From: DATFTE01 sp963802575
GTDB taxonomy: Bacteria; Acidobacteriota; Terriglobia; Terriglobales; Acidobacteriaceae
Assembly (NCBI GenBank): GCA_963802575.1
Contig: CAWDJF010000003.1
Span: 62,001 to 126,000 of the forward strand
Direction: 5' to 3'
Length of the DNA stretch: 64,000 nucleotides
The first letter of the stretch is position 1. The number at the start of each line of letters is the position of its first letter. Positions 61,961 to 64,000 of the stretch are shown here, in pieces. The translations under genes and the position numbers were made by a program. The notes beneath the pieces are model-generated. The model worked only from the letters and a program-made list of their open reading frames with translations. It did no database searches and had not been told where the DNA came from.

Positions 61961-62007
61961 GGTTTTGTGTTCCTGGTCGGACGCGGGCGGGGGCGCCCGC
62001 GCCACAT
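61961..62007. repeat. Dispersed GC-hairpin element, copy 2
   Basis: TTTGTGTTCCTGGT with CGCGGGCG-GGGG-CGCCCGCG and a CACAT tail, nearly identical to 58134-58180. Both copies sit between genes. Confidence 0.65.
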
Positions 62008-62010
62008 CTG

Positions 62011-62042
62011 AAAAATCTGCGTGGGAGCTTAGCTCCCACGCA
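62011..62042 (-). terminator. Intrinsic terminator (minus strand)
   Basis: TGCGTGGGAGC-TAA-GCTCCCACGCA, an 11-pair perfect stem, followed on the minus strand by GATTTTT. It ends the frameshifted gene that stops at 62050. Confidence 0.8.
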
Positions 62043-62049
62043 TTTCGTG

Positions 62050-63145
62050 CTAGTTGTCGGTCAGCTTGCTCTTGAGCGTTACTTTCACGTTGCGCTCGGA
62101 GTTCAGCTTAGTCGTGGATTCCCAGTTGATGTCCTGCAACGGGATCGTGCCGTTGCTGCCGCTGGGAAGCGTGTAGGAGAGCGAACCGTTATCCACCGAG
62201 TAGTCGGTCACGGCATAGACCGATCCCGAATTCACGGTGAATAAAGTCAGCTGCGGTCCCGAGTTGCTGACAGCGGGAGTTGCGGTCGCTGTCGTTCTCT
62301 GACCGTAATAATGCATGACCGGTGCCGGTGCCGGTTCGGGTGCTTGAACCTGCGCGGGGGCTTCAGTCTCCGACGGCGTCGCGACTTCCATTGAAGCTGG
62401 GGTCACAGCCGCTGGCTGGAGCGTGACGTTGTCGGCCATGGTCAGAGCAGGCTGAGGAGCTGTGGCCTGATCGGAAACCACTTGCAACGACGGACGCTGC
62501 GCAAGCATCGGGCGCGGACGAATTTCTCGAGCTGCGATACGAGCTGGGCTGGTACGCATCCTGAGAAGGTTGTCCGAAGCGATGCCACTCGGCGAGAGCG
62601 CTTTGCGGAATCACGACATCATCCATCAAGCGCATCGAGACCGGAGTCTCGCCCTTGAGGGTGGGACGCGGCCCGCGAGCCGGCAGCATGATGATCTTCC
62701 ATGGCCATAGAGGAGGAATCATCCATTCCACAACGTCGCGTCTTGGATGTCCCTTTCCGAGGATGTCTCCCTGCTTGTCGACTTTGTAACCGCGTACAGC
62801 GATCACTTTGCCGGGAAGAGAAACGTCATCGTTGGGCAGGCCGATGCGATCGAACACCAGCTTCAGGCTTCCTTTGCCCACGAAATGGCCTGGGTTCTTG
62901 GCCGCTTCCACGTGTCCCACGATGTAGGTGCCGCGGGGAAAAGTGGCGTGGCCGAATTCGGTTAAGGAACGCGGATGACAAAGAATGGGATCACCCACGT
63001 CCACGGTAGCGGAGGAAAGGTTAGGCTCGTCGAGCGTGCATTGCATGATGGTTCCGGCGGGAATGACAATATCGCGCGCGGAAGCGCTAGCGAGCAGGCC
63101 GAGCAGTGAGATTGGTAGTGCCAGGGACAGCAAGGCAGACCGCAT
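62050..63145 (-). CDS. Secreted protein of unknown function, frameshifted
   Basis: The first frame (from 63145) has a signal peptide (LALPISLLGLLASASA) and a beta-rich part: IVIPAGTIMQCTLDEPNLSS, VDVGDPILCHPRSLTEFGHA, TFPRGTYIVGHVEAAKNPGH and LKLVFDRIGLPNDDVSLPGK. The alternating 'hard limits on capacitance' style of IPAGT, GD and G-x-VxGH resembles the TrbI/VirB10-like barrel seen in many acidobacterial proteins. Near 62565 the frame changes; the second part is Pro/Ala/Gln-rich and ends with a conserved-looking SVYAVTDYSVDNGSLSYTLP and VKVTLKSKLTDN. No established family. Confidence 0.6.
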
Positions 63146-63264
63146 CGTGACCTCCCGATGAATATTCGAGTCCGGCCCCTGAAACTGCCCAGAGGTGATT
63201 GCAGGGCCCGGGTTCGAGTCCTTGGGGGATTTCTGGATCAGCTGGCGAAGCGGGCGCTCGTTCG

Positions 63265-63397
63265 GCCCGGGGTGCTAAAGAGACATTTCGGAAGCGCAGC
63301 GCCTAAAAAGGCGAACGAGGGGCGGAGCAGTTGCGGCACGCCTGCAGGCGTGCCCTGATACGAACCCTGTTAGAAACGCTTCTTTAGCACCCCGGGC
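63265..63397. repeat. 133-base element with 16-base perfect terminal inverted repeats
   Basis: GCCCGGGGTGCTAAAG (63265-63280) and its exact reverse complement CTTTAGCACCCCGGGC (63382-63397) bound an inner part that contains the hairpin GGCACGCC-TGCA-GGCGTGCC (63335-63354) with the tail CTGATACGAA. The layout resembles a miniature element, but no target duplication is clear. Confidence 0.55.
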
Positions 63398-63421
63398 GGG
63401 CGATTCGAGCCCGCCTTTCTT
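63395..63421 (+). terminator. Possible terminator (plus strand)
   Basis: GGCGGGC-gattcga-GCCCGCC followed by TTTCTT. No plus-strand gene ends just before it, so its role is unclear. Confidence 0.35.
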
Positions 63422-63468
63422 AGCCATCCCGCAGTGCGGAAAAGCTCAGAACCTGTTCACGATCGAAA

Positions 63469-63504
63469 ATGGGATGGAGCATGCCTGGCCGGCGCTCCAT
63501 CCCA
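63469..63504 (-). terminator. Intrinsic terminator of the Ser/Gly-rich gene
   Basis: On the minus strand ATGGGATGGAGC pairs with GCTCCATCCCAT (12 pairs), then TTTTCG. It lies about 35 bases after the stop at 63540. Confidence 0.75.
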
Positions 63505-63539
63505 TCCACGGGTCCGCCTCTGTCGTGGAGGTCAAAGTT

Positions 63540-64000
63540 TCAGCGACCGCGGCCACCGGAGTGGGGAGAGCCGCCTCCGTGGCTTGATCCGCTAGACCCA
63601 TGGGAACTTGAACCGCCGCCGTAAGAACCACCGCGCGGTGCTGCGTAGGAAGCTCCGCCGCGGGATCCAGCGTAGGAACCACCGCTAGAGCCGGAAGAGC
63701 GTCCGCCGACGATGGGCTGCCTCATATCAAGCGGAGGCCGCGAGTAGCTGCGGGACGATGGTGCCGGAGCGCTGTAGCTTGGCGAAGAGCCGCGTGACGA
63801 CGGGTAGCTGCCACCGCCATAACTGGGCGAAGCACCGCGTGACGACGGATAGCTGCCACCGCCGTAGCTTGGTGAAGCACCGCGTGACGACGGATAGCTG
63901 CCACCACCATAACTGGGTGACTCGGTGGCGCGCGAGGGATAGCTGCCGCCGCCGCTATAGCCTCCGCGGCTCGATGGCTGGGAGACTGACCCGCGTGACG
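63540..64000 (-). CDS. Ser/Gly/Tyr-rich repeat protein, C-terminal part (runs off right edge)
   Basis: The continuous minus-strand frame reads into the window from the right edge and ends GGGSPHSGGRGR at 63540. It contains three nearly identical 15-residue units, SPSYGGGSYPSSRGA, encoded by 45-base repeats between about 63780 and 63920, then SAPAPSSRSYSRPPLDMRQP and a Gly/Ser/His tail. Low-complexity, basic and probably disordered or surface-exposed. The N-terminal part outside the window is needed to classify it; 'glycine-rich' membrane or RNA-binding proteins are both possible. Confidence 0.6.
   Translation of the reverse strand, partial: SRGSVSQPSSRGGYSGGGSYPSRATESPSYGGGSYPSSRGASPSYGGGSYPSSRGASPSYGGGSYPSSRGSSPSYSAPAPSSRSYSRPPLDMRQPIVGGRSSGSSGGSYAGSRGGASYAAPRGGSYGGGSSSHGSSGSSHGGGSPHSGGRGR

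Larger units (their letters stand above)
63146..63539. other. Gene-free region with inverted repeats
   Basis: Holds the 16-base inverted repeat pair at 63265-63397, a REP-like hairpin (63335-63354), a possible plus-strand terminator (63395-63421) and a minus-strand terminator (63469-63504). The plus-strand frame at 63158-63358 has no domain or signal and is not called. Confidence 0.6.

Noticed and set aside
63190..63225. GGGTTCGAGTCC, resembling a tRNA T-arm.
   Set aside because: The flanks do not pair as a T-stem and no acceptor, D or anticodon arms can be drawn.
63740..63960. Regular repeats that could suggest a CRISPR array.
   Set aside because: The units are contiguous, in frame and coding (45 bases), with no unique spacers.

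Overview
The window looks like a chromosomal segment of an acidobacterium, most likely of the Terriglobia/Koribacter type. The grounds are protein families rather than a marker gene: an Oar-like TonB-dependent receptor with an N-terminal carboxypeptidase-type domain, a VWFA-related secreted protein, GloVer-repeat and FG-GAP surface proteins, orphan MacB-type permeases, an HpnI-like hopanoid glycosyltransferase, NHL proteins beside multihaem cytochromes, and DUF2934. The only RNA gene found is rnpB (RNase P RNA, minus strand, about 12961-13357). No rRNA, tRNA, CRISPR array or intact insertion sequence was seen.

Layout. 1-7.3 kb is a secretion/redox island: the edge of a vanadium-haloperoxidase-like gene, an LVIVD-repeat protein, a DUF2231 membrane protein, a Tat-exported metallophosphoesterase, a frameshifted cupredoxin, gene fragments, then tatC, a Tat-exported ferritin-like protein and tatA. 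7.4-11.7 kb holds small genes, mostly on the minus strand and several with strong AGGAGG sites (VOC protein, OB-fold protein, cyclic-nucleotide-binding protein, gluconokinase-like P-loop protein, small membrane proteins). 12.1-14 kb has a decayed tyrosine recombinase, rnpB and a MazEF toxin-antitoxin pair. 14-28 kb has two MacB-like permeases, HpnI-like glycosyltransferase, hybrid histidine kinase, TPR, VWFA and GT39-like membrane proteins.

27.9-37.7 kb is the most interesting part: seven tightly packed minus-strand genes in the order 16-haem cytochrome, NHL propeller, four-haem secreted cytochrome, PpiC-type prolyl isomerase, outer-membrane beta-barrel, second NHL propeller, 11/12-haem cytochrome. 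Cytochrome c maturation genes resB and ccsA run divergently, followed by an NtrB/NtrC-like two-component pair that is split by a VapBC module. The gene set resembles the porin/cytochrome/NHL/prolyl-isomerase clusters that surround the extracellular cytochromes OmcE and OmcS of Geobacter, so I propose an acidobacterial extracellular electron transfer locus, possibly with a filament-forming small cytochrome. This is inference from gene content and motifs.

44.8-64 kb carries a small HTH regulator, an ECF sigma/anti-sigma pair, an arylsulfatase, the TonB-dependent receptor, a CMD-family protein, three repeat-type surface proteins, a secreted CYTH-like protein, a YceI protein and a Ser/Gly-rich repeat protein running off the right edge. 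Intergenic spaces contain dispersed REP-like hairpins. Single-base frame disruptions are frequent (at least eight inside the cytochrome operon alone), which points either to sequence errors or to decay; most are annotated here as one gene with a frameshift.
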